Shown: positions 39,625 to 52,008, counted from the stretch's first letter. The stretch is DNA of 64,000 nucleotides from Mycobacterium sp. GA-1285 (GCF_001499905.1 NZ_LQIS01000052.1:62001-126000), one strand, 5' to 3'. Notes: generated from the letters alone by a model not told the origin. Translations and numbers: made by a program.

Positions 39625-41340
39625 GCGAATGACAGCGAAGGAATGACCCGGCACCCGCGTTGATGCCGTGCCCACCTCGGGCGGATCCCACGCCAGCACC
39701 ACCTCGCCGATGACCGGCACCTCGACCGCCTCGGCGCCGAGATTGCATGCGATCGACAACGACCCGCGGTGCATCACGATCCAACGCCGGGCTTCGTCGT
39801 AGTCGATCCGAAGGTTGTCCAGCCACGGGTCGGCCAAATCGGGCTCGTTGTGCCGCAACGCGATCAGCTCGCGGTACACCCGCCGCAACCGGCCGTGGTC
39901 ACCGTCGTCGATCTCGTCCCACTTCAGCTTCGAGCGCTGAAACGTCTCGGGATCCTGCGGATCGGGGATCTCGTCGGCGTCCCACCCGTGCTCGGCGAAC
40001 TCTCGCTTGCGGCCCTCGGCCGTGGCCCGCGCCAGCTCCGGCTCCGGATGCGAGCTGAAGAACTGGAACGGCGACGACGATCCCCATTCCTCGCCCATGA
40101 AAAGCATTGCGGTGTACGGGCTCCCAAGGGCCAGGGCGGCTTTGACGGCGAGTTGGCCGAAGGTCAGGTTCTGCGACGGACGATCGCCGACGGCCCGGTT
40201 GCCCACCTGGTCGTGGGTCAGCGTGTAAGCCAGCAGCCGGGTGCCGGGGATGGTGGCGGTGTCCAGCGGCCGCCCGTGCCTGCGATGCCGGAACGACGAG
40301 TACGTGCCCGCGTGGTAGTAGCCGTTCTTCAGCGTGATGGCCAGCGCCTCGAGTGTTCCGAAATCGTGGTAATAGCCCTGCTGTTCGCCGGACACGGCGG
40401 AGTGGATCGCATGGTGGATGTCGTCGTCCCATTGCGCGGTCATCCCGAGGCCACCGCGGTCGCGGGGCGTGATGAGCCGTGGATCGTTGAGGTCGCTCTC
40501 GGCGATCAAGGAAAGCGGCCGGCCCAACTCCGCGGCCAGCGCATCGGTTTCGGCGGAGAGCTCTTCGAGGATGTGGATCGCCGTCGTGTCGACGAGCGCA
40601 TGCACCGCGTCCAGGCGCAGACCGTCGGCGTGGAAATCGCGCATCCAGCGCAGCGCGCAGTCGATGATGTAGCGCCGCACCTCGTCGGCGTCGGCGTCGG
40701 AGATGTTGATCGACTCGCCCCACGGGTTGCTGCCCGTGGACAGGTACGGCCCGAATTCGGGCAGGTAGTTCCCCGACGGACCCAAGTGGTTGAACACGGC
40801 GTCGATCAGCACGCCGAGTCCGCGTTCGTGGCAGGCGTTGATCAGGCGCACCAGTGCGTCGGGCCCGCCGTAGGGTTCGTGGACCGCGTACCACAGCACA
40901 CCGTCGTAACCCCACCCGTGGGTACCACCGAACGCGTTGACCGGCATCAGCTCGACGAAGTCGACGCCGAGGTCGACGAGGTAGTCCAGCTTCTCGACCA
41001 CCGCGTCGAAAGTGCCTTCGGGAGTGAAGGTTCCGACGTGCAGCTCGTAGATCACCGCACCCTCGATCGAGCGGCCGGCCCAGTCGCCGTCCGTCCACGC
41101 GGACGGATCCGGTTGCCACAGCTGCGATCTCTCGTGCACGCCGTCGGGCTGACGGGGCGAGCGGGGATCGGGAAGCACCTTCGGGTCGTCGTCGAGGACG
41201 AAGCCGTAACGAGCGTCACGGCGGGCCTCGACATCGGCGCGCCACCACCCGTCGTCGGAACGGGTCATGTCGTACAGTTCACCGTCGACGTCGAGCCGGA
41301 CCCGCTGCGGTCGTGGCGCCCACACGCTGAATTCAGCCAT
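39616..41340 (-). CDS. treZ: maltooligosyltrehalose trehalohydrolase TreZ
   Basis: A 574-residue GH13 enzyme releasing trehalose from maltooligosyl-trehalose. An N-terminal carbohydrate-binding domain (FSVWAPRPQRVRLDV) precedes the barrel with DGLRLDAVHALVD (nucleophile Asp), LIAESDLNDPR (acid Glu) and LTHDQVGNRA. ATG 41340 is chosen because the protein then begins with the family motif MAEFSVWAP; it overlaps the treY stop by 8 bases. It is the last gene of acyltransferase-treX-treY-treZ, and its stop lies in a palindromic repeat. Confidence 0.95.
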   Translation of the reverse strand: MAEFSVWAPRPQRVRLDVDGELYDMTRSDDGWWRADVEARRDARYGFVLDDDPKVLPDPRSPRQPDGVHERSQLWQPDPSAWTDGDWAGRSIEGAVIYELHVGTFTPEGTFDAVVEKLDYLVDLGVDFVELMPVNAFGGTHGWGYDGVLWYAVHEPYGGPDALVRLINACHERGLGVLIDAVFNHLGPSGNYLPEFGPYLSTGSNPWGESINISDADADEVRRYIIDCALRWMRDFHADGLRLDAVHALVDTTAIHILEELSAETDALAAELGRPLSLIAESDLNDPRLITPRDRGGLGMTAQWDDDIHHAIHSAVSGEQQGYYHDFGTLEALAITLKNGYYHAGTYSSFRHRRHGRPLDTATIPGTRLLAYTLTHDQVGNRAVGDRPSQNLTFGQLAVKAALALGSPYTAMLFMGEEWGSSSPFQFFSSHPEPELARATAEGRKREFAEHGWDADEIPDPQDPETFQRSKLKWDEIDDGDHGRLRRVYRELIALRHNEPDLADPWLDNLRIDYDEARRWIVMHRGSLSIACNLGAEAVEVPVIGEVVLAWDPPEVGTASTRVPGHSFAVIRRN

Positions 41341-43665
41341 CGGCCCGCTCCAACAACACGACCGGCAGTTCGGTGAAGAGCTCGGCGGCCAGCACCCGCC
41401 CGTGGTGCCGACGCCCGCCGATTCGGTCCACCCAAGTTCCCGGCGGCAGCCCGAGAGCCGTTTCTCCCCAGCCACTTTCGGAGAGCCGCACCGAATGCCG
41501 GGTGACAGCGGGCAGCACGTCGTCACCGCGCAGGAACGCCACGACGTGTTGCGCGGCGGGTCCGTCCGCCAGCATCGGGGTGTAGCCGCCCCTGGAGAAC
41601 GTCGCCGAACGCTCCCTCCGCACCGCCAGCGCGGAAGTCACCACCCGTAGCTTCGGATGACGCATGGCCTCCAGCGCGTCGCGACGGGCCGTGTAGTCGA
41701 CGGGTCGGCGGTTATCCGGATCGACCAGGCTGTCCTCCCACAGTTCGGTTCCCTGGTACACGTCGGGGACGCCCGGCACAGTGAGCGCCAGCAGTTTCTG
41801 GCCGAGCGCGTCGCTGCGGGCATGCAGGTCGAGCCGCTCGACCAACGAGGTCATCTCGGTCGCCACGGGCCCGTCGAGCACCGCGTCCAGCCAGCTGTGC
41901 ACCGCCGTCTCGAATTCGTCGTCGGGATCGTTCCAGGTCGTGTGCGAGGCGGCTTCGCGGATCGCTTTCTCGGCGTAAGCGTGAATCCGCTGCCGTAGGG
42001 CGTCGGTGATCTTGCCGTCGACCGGCCATACGCCGAACACGTTCTGCCACAGGAAGAGTCCGGTGCGTGCATCCGGGGGAGGAGCGGTCAGCGTCCACTT
42101 GCCGATCAGTTCCGCCCACAGGGACGGCACCTGCGACAGCAATCCGATGCGCGCCCGTACATCCTCCCCGCGCTTGGTGTCGTGGGTCGTCATCGCGACC
42201 ATCGCGTTCGGCCACAGCCGCGCACGCACCGCGGCCCGCTGGTGGAACTCGGCGACGCTGACCCCGAAATGATGCGGTTCCGAGCCCACCTCGTTGAGGG
42301 AGACGAGCCGCGCGTCGCGGTAGAACAGGCAGTCCTCCATCGACTTGGCCGTCGCCGCGCCGCACAACTGCTGCAACCGGACCTCGGTCTCCTTGCTGAT
42401 CGCCAGCGCCGTCGCGATCAACGCCAACGGCTCCGCGAATTTCGGCTCGGCGGAAGCTGTTTCGGCGAGCGCGCCGGGCAAAACACCGGACAGGGAGCGG
42501 TAGTCGGAGCGGTAGACGTCGATGCGGCTGAGCAGAGCGGCGACGGCCGCTGGGAGTTCGTCGTGGTCGATACCGGTAGCGCCGACGATGGTGCGGCGCA
42601 ACCGAGCGAGCTCACTGCCCAGGGTTTCCGTCACGGCATTCGCCTTGAGAGCGCGCGCTTGATCCGGCATGGAGCTGTAGGCCATTCCGGTGGAGTCGAA
42701 CAGGTTGGTCAGGGCCTCTTTGCCCGAGGGGTCGATGAACACCCCGCCGATCTCCCGCATCGCGTCGTAGCCGGTGGTACCGGCGACGGGGAGCGTCGGT
42801 TCCAGCGGCTCGTCGGCGGCCAGGATCTTCTCGATCACGATCCATGCGTCGGGTCCGGTGAGTTCCCGCAGCCAGGTCAGATAGCCCGCCGGATCCGACA
42901 ACCCGTCCGGGTGGTCGATGCGGATGCCGTCGACCAGGCCCTCGTCGAACCACCGTTTCACCTCGGCGTGGGTGGCGTCGAAGACGGCGCGGTCCTCTTG
43001 GCGCAATCCGGCCAGCGAGGTGATCGAAAAGAACCGGCGATAACCGCAGAAGCCGGACAATTCCCCCGTCGCTCCGCTCGCCCCCTTTTTCCAGGCGACG
43101 AGGTGGTAGTGCTGGCGATCATGCACCTGCGGACCGGTTCCGTCTCCGGTGCCGGGGGCGATCGGGTAGACGAGGTCGCCGAGGCGTAGCACGGGCTCGT
43201 CGCCGCTGTCGTCGACCTCGAGATGGTCTGCGTCGCCGTCGGATCCGAGCACCGGCAGCACGACGCGCCCATCGTCGAGGTCCCAGTCGATATCGAAATA
43301 GGAGGAGAACGACGACGCGCGCCCGTGCTTGAGCACGTCCCACCACCACACGTTCTGCTGCGGTTTCTCCACACCCACGTGGTTGGGCACGATATCAACG
43401 ATGAGGCCGATGCCCGTGTCCCGCGCCGCCCGCGACAAGCTCGCGAAACCCTCGGGCCCGCCGAGCTCTGCCGAGATCGTCGTCGGGTCGGTGACGTCGT
43501 AGCCGTGCGTGGAGCCTTCGGCCGCGGTGAGGATCGGCGACAGGTACAAGTGCGACACGCCAAGCTTCGAGTAGTAGTCGAGCAGATTCTCGGCGTCGGC
43601 GAAAGTGAAAGCGTCGCCACGCATCTGGAGGCGGTACGTCGACAGCACCGGCATATGTCGTGCCA

Positions 43666-43666
<1 letters not shown>
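41333..43666 (-). CDS. treY: maltooligosyltrehalose synthase TreY
   Basis: A 777-residue GH13 enzyme isomerising the reducing-end alpha-1,4 bond of glycogen-derived maltooligosaccharide to alpha-1,1. Motifs are YRLQMRGDAFTFADA at the start, GLIVDIVPNHVGV, GIRIDHPDGLSDP (nucleophile Asp) and MTTHDTKRGEDVRAR. ATG 43666 shares a base with the treX stop (TGATG), typical of termination-reinitiation coupling; ATG 43654 is a possible alternative. With TreX and TreZ it gives the glycogen-to-trehalose route. Confidence 0.95.
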
Positions 43667-45842
<2,176 letters not shown>

Positions 45843-45843
<1 letters not shown>

Positions 45844-48020
45844 CAGCCAACCCACCAACCGGTGGCGGCGGCGATCTGACGGCCGAGTTCAGGGGCCATC
45901 GTGCGCATGTACGTCTTCGAGATGTGATGAGCGTCGTGGTAGAGCAACACGTTCCCCTCCACAGCTCGGCAGATATCCTTGCGGCACACCGCATCACTCA
46001 TGTCCAGCGGCGTGAGCAGCGGGAACCGGTCGACGAAATCGAGTGTCGGATTGTGCTCCGAGAGTACGTCGGATCGCCGGGTTCCACAGGAGATGGCGTC
46101 ACCGCCGTCGGCGAGGCAGTCGACGGGGAAGAAGGGGTCGCCGTTCCGGACCATCCACGGCGTGTCCCGCATGGCCAGGATCGGGATGTTGTTGTCGGAC
46201 AACTCCTGCCAGATGCCGATATACGTCGCGGGCATCACATCGCCGGCCCTGATGTTCCACGGACGTGTTGAAGTGGTGAAGACGTAGTCGGGCCGGTCGG
46301 CCACGATCTGGGCCATCACCCGCTCGTTCCACTCGCGGCACTTCGGGTACGGGCGGTTGTCGCCCATCACCAGCGGCACTTCCTCGGTGGTCAACGGACA
46401 CCCCATCTTCAGATAGGTGACCACCTTGAAGTGGTGGCGCTTACCCAGCAGGTCGAGTGCGGTGATCCAATGTTCGGCGTGCGATCCGCCTGCCAGCGCG
46501 ATCGTGCGCTTGGCGTTCTTGTCACCGTAGGTGCAGTTGATCACGTCGACGTTGTCGAAGTCGCTGATACACCCGTCCTCAGTGGTCTCCGGCAGATCGT
46601 TCTTGGCCTCCAGCACGCCCGGGCGCATCGGGAGCTTGGGCACCCTGGCGTTGTTCAGTAGCGCAGCGGCGCCGGGGTAATCCCGCGTCGAGAGCGAAAA
46701 GAGCTCGGCGCCGTTGGTGCGCTGGACGAGCACATGCTCACGCCAAGTGAACGAGGTGACGGTCAACGCGACGGCCAACAGGGCGACCACCGAGCCCAGC
46801 ACCACCGGCGGCCTGCGCCGCCGCGCCCTCTTCGACGCCACCGTGCGTTGGACCGAGGAGCTGCGGTGGCGCAGCGGGTTCTCGACGTACTTGGTGGTCA
46901 GCCACGCCAGCACCCCGGACACCAACAGAATCACCGCGCCTTCGACGAAGGTGGCGCGGCTGTGTCCGCTGTAGGACAGCCAGAAGATCAGCAGCGGCCA
47001 GTGCCAGAGATAGAGCGAGTAGGCCATCGCGCCGAGCGATACGAAGGGCGCCGTGGCCAGCAGGCGATTGGGCAGCGGCATCCGGCCTGCGGTGTGCGGG
47101 TCGGCCACCCGGTTTGCCGCCGACAGGATGAACAGCACGGTGGCGCCGACCGGGACCAACGCCCACGGCCCCGGGAACTCGTTCACCCCGTCGATCAGGG
47201 CGCCGCACGCCAGGATCGCCGCCAGCGCCACGACCGCTGCCGTCGTCCGCAGCCACATCGGCATACGCAGATGCGTCACGAGGGCACCGGCCAGGGCGCC
47301 GAGCAGCAGTTCCCACGCTCTGGCGAAGCTGTTGTAGTACGCGGTGGCCTGGTCGGCGTTGTGGGCGTAGACGGCGTAGACGAACGACGCGATGGTCAGC
47401 ACGCTGAGCAGCACGACGAACGCCGCGCGCATGTGCTGACCGAAGACCCGCCGAAACAGCAAGGCGGACAAGAAGATGATCGCGAGGAACGCGATGTAGA
47501 ACTGGCCCTGTACCGACATCGACCAGATGTGCTGCAACGGGCTGACCGCCTCGCCCGCGCGCAGGTAGTTCGACGCGGAGTTGGCCAGCTCCCAGTTCTG
47601 GAAGTAGCCGATGCTGGCCAGACTCTGGTCGGCGAAGGTCTCCCACCGCGTCTGCGGCTGAATCAGCACGGTCAGCACTGCCGACGCCGCGAGCACGACG
47701 ACCAACGCCGGCAGCAACCGCCGGATCAGCCGCGTCACCTCCGAACGCGGCCGCAACGACACGCCCGGCGTCATCGCCGCGCGCAGCAGCCGTCCACCGA
47801 AGAAGAAACCGGACAGCGCGAGAAACACGTCCACACCGCCGGACACCCGGCCGAACCACACATGGAAGACCGCGACGAGCGCGATCGCGATACCGCGCAA
47901 GCCGTCGAGATCGTCCCGGTAGGCCGCCGGGGGACGGGTACCGCCAGAGGCTTTCGCGGCGCGCGACCGACGTGCCGGATCGGTGACGGGCGCCGATCGG
48001 GAAGGGGCGAGGGTCATCAT
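45843..48020 (-). CDS. acyltransferase 3 / SGNH fusion membrane protein (OafA-like)
   Basis: A 725-residue protein, homologue of Rv1565c. The N-terminal acyltransferase-3 domain (YRDDLDGLRGIAIALVAVFHVW, ten or so helices, to about 400) carries the conserved His. The C-terminal extracytoplasmic SGNH-like domain (ALAGGSHAEHW nucleophile block; YHDAHHISKTYM with the Asp-His pair) follows from about 470. Such fusions O-acylate surface glycans or glycolipids. It heads the treXYZ operon with tight overlaps, so its acceptor might be trehalose- or glucan-related, but this is only inference. It starts at ATG 48020 or 48017. Confidence 0.88.
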
Positions 48021-48030
48021 GGTCGACCGA

Positions 48031-48037
48031 TAATCTA
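48031..48037. promoter_or_regulatory. overlapping bidirectional -10 boxes (bioA / acyltransferase)
   Basis: The 7-mer TAATCTA contains a plus-strand -10 box TAATCT (48031-48036), 7 bases before the bioA GTG, and a minus-strand -10 box TAGATT (48037-48032), 11 bases before the acyltransferase ATG. One AT-rich core may thus melt for transcription in both directions. Confidence 0.55.
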
Positions 48038-48043
48038 CCGAAG

Positions 48044-49336
48044 GTGCCGGGAATGACGCCTTCGGAGATCAGTGCGGTCGACGCCGCCCACGTCTGGCAT
48101 CCCTACAGCACCATCGGCGCGGAAGCCCTGCCTCCGGTCGTCGCGGTGGGGGCCCGCGGGGCCTGGCTCACTGTCCATCACGATGGGCGCGACCTGCAGG
48201 TCCTCGACGCGATGGCGTCGTGGTGGACGGCGATCCACGGCCATGGTCACCCGGTGCTCGACGCGGCGATCACCTCGCAGCTGGCGACGATGAACCACGT
48301 CATGTTCGGTGGTCTCACGCACGAACCGGCCGCGCGGCTCGCGCAGTTGCTCGTCGAGATCACTCCAGCCGGCCTGGACACCGTGTTCTTCAGTGACTCG
48401 GGCTCGGTGTCGGTCGAGGTGGCCGTGAAAATGGCGCTGCAGTACTGGCGCAGCCTCGGCCGGGGCGCCAAGCATCGCCTGATGACGTGGCGCGGGGGAT
48501 ACCACGGCGACACCTTCACCCCGATGAGCGTGTGCGACCCGGACGGCGGGATGCACGAACTGTGGACGGACGTGCTGGTCGCCCAGGAGTTCGCACCGCC
48601 GGTGCCACGCGAATACGACACGGGCTACGTCGAGGCGTTCGAGACGCAATTGGCCGAACACGCCGGTGAATTGGCCGCGGTGATCGTCGAACCCGTCGTG
48701 CAGGGCGCGGGCGGCATGCGGTTTCACGACCCCCGGTACCTCGCCGACCTCCGCGACATCTGCTCGCGGCACGAGGTTCTGCTGATCTTCGACGAGATCG
48801 CGACCGGCTTCGGGCGCACCGGTGAACTGTTCGCCGCCGACCATGCGGGCGTGAGCCCCGACATCATGTGCGTCGGCAAGGCCCTCACCGGCGGCTACAT
48901 CACGCTCGCCGCGACGCTGTGCACGCGGGAGGTCGCCCACACGATCAGCGCCAATGAGCCGGGCGCGCTGATGCACGGGCCCACGTTCATGGCGAACGCG
49001 CTGGCCTGCGCGGTGGCGGTCGCCGCGGTCGAGGTGCTGTTGAGCCAGGACTGGCGGACGAAGGTGCGAGAGATCGAGGCGGGGCTGCGCTCTGGGCTGG
49101 GGGCCGCCTCATCGCTGTCCGGGGTGGTCGATGTGCGGGTGCTCGGCGCGATCGGGGTGATCGAGATGGAGCGTCCGGTGGACCTGAGGGTGGCGACCCC
49201 CGCGGCGCTGGAGCACCGGTTGTGGCTGCGTCCGTTCCGCAACCTCATCTATGCGATGCCGCCGTACATCTGCAGTCCCGACGAGATCGCGCAGATCACC
49301 TCGGGGATGGTCGCGGTCGCGCGTGCGATGGGCTGA
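48044..49336 (+). CDS. bioA: adenosylmethionine-8-amino-7-oxononanoate aminotransferase BioA
   Basis: A 430-residue class III PLP aminotransferase making 7,8-diaminopelargonate for biotin, using S-adenosylmethionine as amino donor. It has WHPYSTIG near the start, the FFSDSGSVSVEVAVKMA block, LLIFDEIATGFGRTG (PLP Asp) and CVGKALTGGY (PLP Lys). GTG 48044 is exactly 7 bases after a TAATCT -10 box, so the mRNA is probably leaderless. No BioQ-type palindrome lies in front, unlike bioF and bioB. Confidence 0.96.
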   Translation: MPGMTPSEISAVDAAHVWHPYSTIGAEALPPVVAVGARGAWLTVHHDGRDLQVLDAMASWWTAIHGHGHPVLDAAITSQLATMNHVMFGGLTHEPAARLAQLLVEITPAGLDTVFFSDSGSVSVEVAVKMALQYWRSLGRGAKHRLMTWRGGYHGDTFTPMSVCDPDGGMHELWTDVLVAQEFAPPVPREYDTGYVEAFETQLAEHAGELAAVIVEPVVQGAGGMRFHDPRYLADLRDICSRHEVLLIFDEIATGFGRTGELFAADHAGVSPDIMCVGKALTGGYITLAATLCTREVAHTISANEPGALMHGPTFMANALACAVAVAAVEVLLSQDWRTKVREIEAGLRSGLGAASSLSGVVDVRVLGAIGVIEMERPVDLRVATPAALEHRLWLRPFRNLIYAMPPYICSPDEIAQITSGMVAVARAMG

Positions 49337-49369
49337 GTACCGCATTTGTGCCGTCGGGCGCAGGTCACT

Positions 49370-49387
49370 TAACCTGAACGCTGTTCA
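49370..49387 (+). promoter_or_regulatory. bioFD promoter with BioQ operator
   Basis: TGAAC-GCT-GTTCA (49375-49387) is a palindrome of the form reported for BioQ in M. smegmatis. A TAACCT -10 box (49370-49375) overlaps its left edge. Bound BioQ would block transcription of bioF-bioD. Confidence 0.82.
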
Positions 49388-49407
49388 AGTCCGATGCGAG
49401 GAGCACG

Positions 49408-50556
49408 GTGACGCGCGCAGGTCTTTCGCCGCTGGCGTGGCTCGACGATGTCGAAAGGCACCGGCGCGCCGCGGGTCTCCGGCGTTCCCTACGAGCGCGC
49501 CCGCCGGTCGGCACCGAGCTCGACCTCGCGTCCAATGACTACTTGGGCCTGTCGCAACATCCCGCGGTCATCGACGGCGGGGTGGCCGCGCTGCGAACCT
49601 GGGGTGCGGGTTCGACCGGATCACGTCTGGTCACCGGGAACACCGAACTGCACGAAGGTTTCGAGCGGGCGCTGGCCGAATTCGTCGGCGCCGAGGCGGC
49701 GTTGGTGTTCTCGTCCGGATACACCGCCAACCTCGGCGCGGTCGTCGCGCTGTCCGGCGCCGGATCGCTGCTGGTGTCCGATGCCCTGACCCACGCCTCG
49801 CTGGTCGACGCCTGCCGGTTGTCGCGCGCGCGGGTGGTCGTCACACCACACCGCGACGTGGCCGCGGTGGAGGCGGCGCTGGCGGCGCGCGGCGAGGAGC
49901 GCGCGGCGGTGCTGACGGACTCGGTCTTCTCCGCCGACGGCGACCTCGCCCCGTTGCGTGCTCTGCACGACGTATGTCGACGGCACGGCGCCCTGCTGAT
50001 CGTCGACGAGGCCCACGGCCTCGGAGTGCGCGGATCGGGCGGACGCGGACTGCTGCACGAAGTCGGCCTGGCCGGTGCGCCGGACATCGTGATGACGACC
50101 ACGATGTCCAAGGCGCTGGGTAGCCAAGGCGGTGTGGTGCTGGGCCCGGCGGCGGTGCGTGACCATCTGATCGACGCTGCGCGGCCGTTCATCTTCGACA
50201 CCGGACTCGCGCCCGCCGCCGTCGGTGCGGCTTGGGCGGCGCTTGACGTCCTGATCGCCCAGCCGTGGCGCGCGCGGGCCGTGATCGAGCGCGCGGCGGC
50301 GCTGGCATCAATCTGCTCGGTGCCCGAGCGACCGGAATCGGCCGTGGTGTCGGTGATTCTCGGTGACCCCGACGTCGCCTTCGGCGCCGCGGTGGCGTGC
50401 CTGGACCGCGGTGTGCGCGTGGGGTGCTTCCGGCCACCGACGGTGCCCGCGGGCACATCGCGGCTGCGGCTGACCGCTCGGGCGTCGCTGACCGACGACG
50501 AGATGCGGTTGGCGGGCGAGGTGCTCGCCGACGTGCTGGCGACCGTGCGCCGGTGA
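49408..50556 (+). CDS. bioF: 8-amino-7-oxononanoate synthase BioF
   Basis: A 382-residue alpha-oxoamine synthase condensing pimeloyl thioester with alanine. The motifs are LDLASNDYLGLSQHP, GSTGSRLVTGNTELHE, VDEAHGLGVRGSGGRG and the PLP lysine in TTTMSKALGSQGG. GTG 49408 has a GAGGAGC site before it. The leader starts inside the BioQ operator. bioD overlaps the stop codon. Confidence 0.95.
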   Translation: MTRAGLSPLAWLDDVERHRRAAGLRRSLRARPPVGTELDLASNDYLGLSQHPAVIDGGVAALRTWGAGSTGSRLVTGNTELHEGFERALAEFVGAEAALVFSSGYTANLGAVVALSGAGSLLVSDALTHASLVDACRLSRARVVVTPHRDVAAVEAALAARGEERAAVLTDSVFSADGDLAPLRALHDVCRRHGALLIVDEAHGLGVRGSGGRGLLHEVGLAGAPDIVMTTTMSKALGSQGGVVLGPAAVRDHLIDAARPFIFDTGLAPAAVGAAWAALDVLIAQPWRARAVIERAAALASICSVPERPESAVVSVILGDPDVAFGAAVACLDRGVRVGCFRPPTVPAGTSRLRLTARASLTDDEMRLAGEVLADVLATVRR

Positions 50557-51218
50557 GCACGCTCCTCGTCACGGGCACCGACACCGGCGTCGGCAAAACG
50601 GTCGCCACCGCTGCCCTGGCATGCCACGCCCGGCTGGCGGGCATCGATGTGGCGGTGTGCAAACCCGTGCAGACCGGCAGCCCGCAGGACGACGACCTCG
50701 CCGACGTCGGCCGGCTCTCGGGCGTGACGCGGTTGCATGGCGGCTGGCGGTACCCCGAGGCCCTGGCGCCGGTCGCGGCCGCGCGCCGAGCGGGCATGGC
50801 GCTGCCGACGCGCGCCGAACTGGTCGAAACGGTGCGCTCCGTGGCCGCGTCGCTGGTGCTGGTGGAGGGCGCGGGTGGTCTGCTCGTCGAGATCGGAGCG
50901 GGGATGACGCTGCGCGACCTCGCGGCGGAGCTGGCCGCGCCGGTGCTGGTGGTCGTCGCCGCCGGGCTCGGCACACTCAACCACACCGCGCTGACGCTGG
51001 AAGCCCTTGCACACAAAGAGCTTTCGTGTGCCGGTTTGGTGATCGGCGCGTGGCCTTCTGCGCCGGGCGCCGCCGAACTGGGCAACCGTGAGGCGCTGGC
51101 CGAAATGGCGCCGATGCGAGCGGTGCTGCCTGCGGGCACCGGCGCGCTGAGCGCGGCGGAGTTCGAGGCGATCAGCGTTTCGGCGTTCGACTCCGCGTGG
51201 GTGAGAAGCCTGGTGTAG
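50553..51218 (+). CDS. bioD: dethiobiotin synthetase BioD
   Basis: A 221-residue ATP-dependent carboxylase that closes the ureido ring of biotin. The P-loop GTDTGVGKT is at residues 7-15, VCKPVQTG binds substrate, and VEGAGGLLVEIG is the second metal/phosphate motif. GTG 50553 overlaps the bioF stop (GTGA), so the two are coupled. Starts inside bioF are rejected because the P-loop strand begins right at this GTG. Confidence 0.94.
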   Translation: MSTLLVTGTDTGVGKTVATAALACHARLAGIDVAVCKPVQTGSPQDDDLADVGRLSGVTRLHGGWRYPEALAPVAAARRAGMALPTRAELVETVRSVAASLVLVEGAGGLLVEIGAGMTLRDLAAELAAPVLVVVAAGLGTLNHTALTLEALAHKELSCAGLVIGAWPSAPGAAELGNREALAEMAPMRAVLPAGTGALSAAEFEAISVSAFDSAWVRSLV

Positions 51219-51220
51219 CG

Positions 51221-51742
51221 ATGGTGCATTCCATCGAGCTGGTCTTCGACCCGGACACGGACGCGCAGGTCCGCCGGATCTGGGACGACCTGATGCGCGC
51301 CGGTATCCGCAGTCAGGCGAGCAATAAGGCGCCGAGCAATAAGCCGCACGTCACGGTCACTGTCGCCGAGAACATCGACGAGGCGGTCAACACCGCGCTG
51401 CGTCCGGTGCTGAAGCGGTTGCCGCTGCCCTGCACGATAGGGGCGCCGATGCTGTTTGGCGGCCGTGTTTTCACGCTGGTGCGGGTGGTGGTGCCTTCAG
51501 ACGAATTGCTCGGGCTGCATCGCGATGTGCATGAGCGGTGCCTGCCGCACATGCCCAAAGGGGTGTTGGGGCACGCCGATCCGGGGCAGTGGACGCCGCA
51601 CGTGACGTTGGCGCGTCGTGTCGCACCCGAGAAGCTGCCCGCGGCGTTGACGCTCGAGTCGGTGGCACGCGATGTGCGGGGCGTGATGACGGGGATACGT
51701 CACTGGGACGGCGACAACCGGGTCGAGTATCCGATCACTTGA
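51221..51742 (+). CDS. 2H phosphoesterase (2'-5' RNA ligase-like) protein
   Basis: A 173-residue protein with both HxT/S motifs of the 2H superfamily: PHVTVT near residue 43 and PHVTLAR near 127. Such proteins are cyclic phosphodiesterases or RNA ligases acting on 2',3'- or 2'-5' linkages. It sits 2 bases after bioD and matches the position and size of Rv1571, but there is no evident biotin role. ATG 51221 is preferred over GTG 51197, which would lie within bioD. Confidence 0.82.
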   Translation: MVHSIELVFDPDTDAQVRRIWDDLMRAGIRSQASNKAPSNKPHVTVTVAENIDEAVNTALRPVLKRLPLPCTIGAPMLFGGRVFTLVRVVVPSDELLGLHRDVHERCLPHMPKGVLGHADPGQWTPHVTLARRVAPEKLPAALTLESVARDVRGVMTGIRHWDGDNRVEYPIT

Positions 51743-51936
51743 ACGTTGCGCCAACGCTTTTCGGTACGCGCACATTCGCCAGCCGTCGATCACGCGACGC
51801 CCATCGCCGTCTCGTCGCGCGAGAACGCGACATAGACGAGTTGCCCGCCGCGGAATTTGACCCCGTCCCGGACGATCGCCTCGTATGAGCGCGGCAACGT
51901 CGCGGTGATGCGTCCGACGTCGTCGACGGTGATCAC
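51743..51936 (-). pseudogene. decayed MmcQ/YjbR-family gene
   Basis: Read from GTG 51936 on the minus strand: VITVDDVGRITATLPRSYEA, then VRDGVKFRGGQLVYVAFSRD and ETAMGVA followed by TGA (51792-51790). This is the N-terminal half of an MmcQ/YjbR protein. In another frame, immediately after, comes VIDGWRMCAYRKALAQR, which fits the family's C-terminal helix. The middle of the family (about 35-45 residues) is missing. One deletion with a frame change explains both pieces. It lies convergent to the 2H gene and downstream of bioQ. Confidence 0.65.
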
Positions 51937-51951
51937 CCCGCCGATCCTCGT

Positions 51952-52008
51952 CGAGCCTGAGCTTATGTGCGAGAAATCGTCGAATCTTCGAACACAAGCT
52001 CAGTTTCG
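51952..52008. repeat. palindromic repeat element, copy 2
   Basis: CGAGCCTGAGCTT (51952-51964) and AAGCTCAGTTTCG (51996-52008), a 13-bp stem with two mismatches around a 31-base loop. It covers the bioQ stop codon as copy 1 covers the treZ stop. Compared with copy 1, AAG in the arm is AGC here and the opposite arm has changed to match. Stem and loop lengths are the same. Confidence 0.6.

Noticed and set aside
50397..50552. Longer bioD start inside bioF
   Set aside because: The P-loop strand begins directly at GTG 50553, which overlaps the bioF stop as GTGA; the extension is a shadow of bioF.
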